In this document: one piece after another, positions 63,372-64,000 of the stretch | Position numbering within the stretch: the stretch's first letter is position 1 | Layout of the letters: each line of letters opens with the position of its first letter | Source: RYN-230 sp963844695 | GTDB lineage: Bacteria > Actinomycetota > Actinomycetes > Streptosporangiales > Streptosporangiaceae | Reading direction: 5' to 3' | Assembly: GCA_963844695.1 (NCBI GenBank) | Contig: CAWJPL010000043.1 | Coordinates: 1-64,000 of the forward strand | DNA length: 64,000 bases | Notes under the pieces: generated by a model | The model's input: only the letters and a program-made list of their open reading frames with translations | The model's database searches: none | Told to the model about the DNA's origin: nothing | Position numbers and translations under genes: made by a program

Positions 63372-64000
63372 TCATACCCACTGTCGTCCAGTGATGCGCT
63401 CATATGCCTCGATGTAGCTCGCGCGGGTCTGCTCAACCACCGGGCCGGGCAGTGCTGGGGGCGGATCTGTGTCTCGTTTGTCCCAGCCAGCCTCGGGCGA
63501 GTCTAGCCAGTCCCGGACGATCTGCTTGTCGAATGAGACTTGTGGCCGGCCCGGGTGCCACTGGCTCGCAGGCCAGAGCCGGGACGAGTCGGGGGTCAGG
63601 ACCTCGTCGGCCAGCAGCAGCCGCCCGGCGGGATCGAAGCCGAGTTCAATCTTGGTGTCAGCGACCAGGATGCCGTTCCGGGCGGCGATGTCCGCCCCCC
63701 GCCGGTACACCTCCAGGGTGATCCGCTCCAGGTCAGCCGCGACGTCGGCCCCGACCGTCGCGGCCACCGCGGACAGCGGGATGTTTTCGTCGTGCTGCCC
63801 GCGCGGCGCCTTGGTCGCCGGAGTGAAAATAGGCTCCGGCAGCCGCGATCCCTCGACGAGGCCGGGGGGCAGTGGCACCCCGCACACCGACCTGGATTCC
63901 CGGTACTCGCGCAGCCCGGACCCAGCGAGGTACCCGCGGGCCACGCACTCCACCGGCACCATCGACAGCCTGCGGCAGGCCATGGCCCGCCCGGCGAACT
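63372..64000 (-). CDS. purC: SAICAR synthase PurC, 3' part
   Basis: The C-terminal 208 residues of phosphoribosylaminoimidazole-succinocarboxamide synthase, cut by the right edge of the window. SMVPVECVARGYLAGSGLREY, LPEPIFTPATKAPRGQHDENI, LVADTKIELGFD, LLADEVLTPDSSRLWPA and SFDKQIVRDWL match the single-domain bacterial enzyme of about 300 residues. It catalyses the ATP-dependent addition of aspartate to CAIR in purine synthesis. The reading frame is open to position 64000, so the start lies outside. Confidence 0.95.
   Translation of the reverse strand, partial: FAGRAMACRRLSMVPVECVARGYLAGSGLREYRESRSVCGVPLPPGLVEGSRLPEPIFTPATKAPRGQHDENIPLSAVAATVGADVAADLERITLEVYRRGADIAARNGILVADTKIELGFDPAGRLLLADEVLTPDSSRLWPASQWHPGRPQVSFDKQIVRDWLDSPEAGWDKRDTDPPPALPGPVVEQTRASYIEAYERITGRQWV

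Overview
This 64 kb window is chromosomal DNA of a high-GC actinobacterium (Actinomycetota). The evidence is very high G+C with strong third-position GC bias, GTG/TTG starts, a WhiB-family regulator, Lsr2, DisA, ClpC, actinobacterial small proteins (DUF4177, DUF3180, DUF2516), and many leaderless promoters in which a TANNNT box sits 6-7 nt before the start codon. From memory of the family orders, gene order follows Mycobacterium tuberculosis Rv3683 to Rv3585 closely, with an Rv0474-Rv0476-like block near the right end. The genus cannot be fixed from the window. No integrase, transposase, insertion sequence, prophage or CRISPR array was seen.

Layout. 1-12 kb: tRNA-Pro, metallophosphoesterase, GatB/YqeY protein, PonA2-type penicillin-binding protein, WblA/WhiB4 regulator, two ArsA/Get3-like ATPases, a slipin, DUF4177, RidA, NUDIX hydrolase, MBL hydrolase and Crp. 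12-25 kb: pyrophosphatase, D-Ala-D-Ala carboxypeptidase, a zinc protease, TilS, Hpt and FtsH, then the folate genes folE, folP, folB and folK, with an MprF/LysX2-like membrane lysyltransferase between folE and folP. 25-34 kb: a divergent small-protein/GntR pair, an orphan NuoD-like protein, a methyltransferase, DUF2520, PanC, CoaX, GNAT, a TetR/hydrolase pair and LysS. 34-45 kb: a hypothetical gene, an NlpC/P60 endopeptidase under a ydaO (c-di-AMP) riboswitch, ArgA, a large EndoQ-UvrD fusion, a small membrane protein, Lsr2 and ClpC. 45-64 kb: MutY, DisA, RadA, a TIM-barrel isomerase, BKACE, asparaginase, an XRE/HbhA-like/DUF2516 block, AlaX, a BlaI/M56 pair, a GH127 glycosidase, an HisC-like aminotransferase, a multidomain regulator, a MurA-type enzyme and the 3' part of PurC.

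Functional themes are cell-wall synthesis and remodelling (PonA2, DacB, NlpC/P60, MurA, membrane lysylation), folate and pantothenate/CoA synthesis, DNA repair (EndoQ-UvrD, MutY, DisA, RadA), proteostasis (FtsH, ClpC) and global regulation (WblA, Crp, Lsr2). DisA makes c-di-AMP, and the riboswitch before the NlpC/P60 gene senses it, so both ends of that circuit lie about 11 kb apart.

Two properties run across the window. First, seven conserved genes (second ArsA, NUDIX, zinc protease, methyltransferase, coaX, BKACE, probably lysS) are broken by one-base frameshifts, several at C/G runs. This looks more like draft-sequence error than decay, but needs reads to settle. Second, short tandem repeats (14-60 bp) sit at an unusual number of gene ends. 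In at least five genes the repeated unit contains the stop codon, and in two cases (arsA junction, panC) it copies the start region into mini-ORFs that end on or beside the real start codon.
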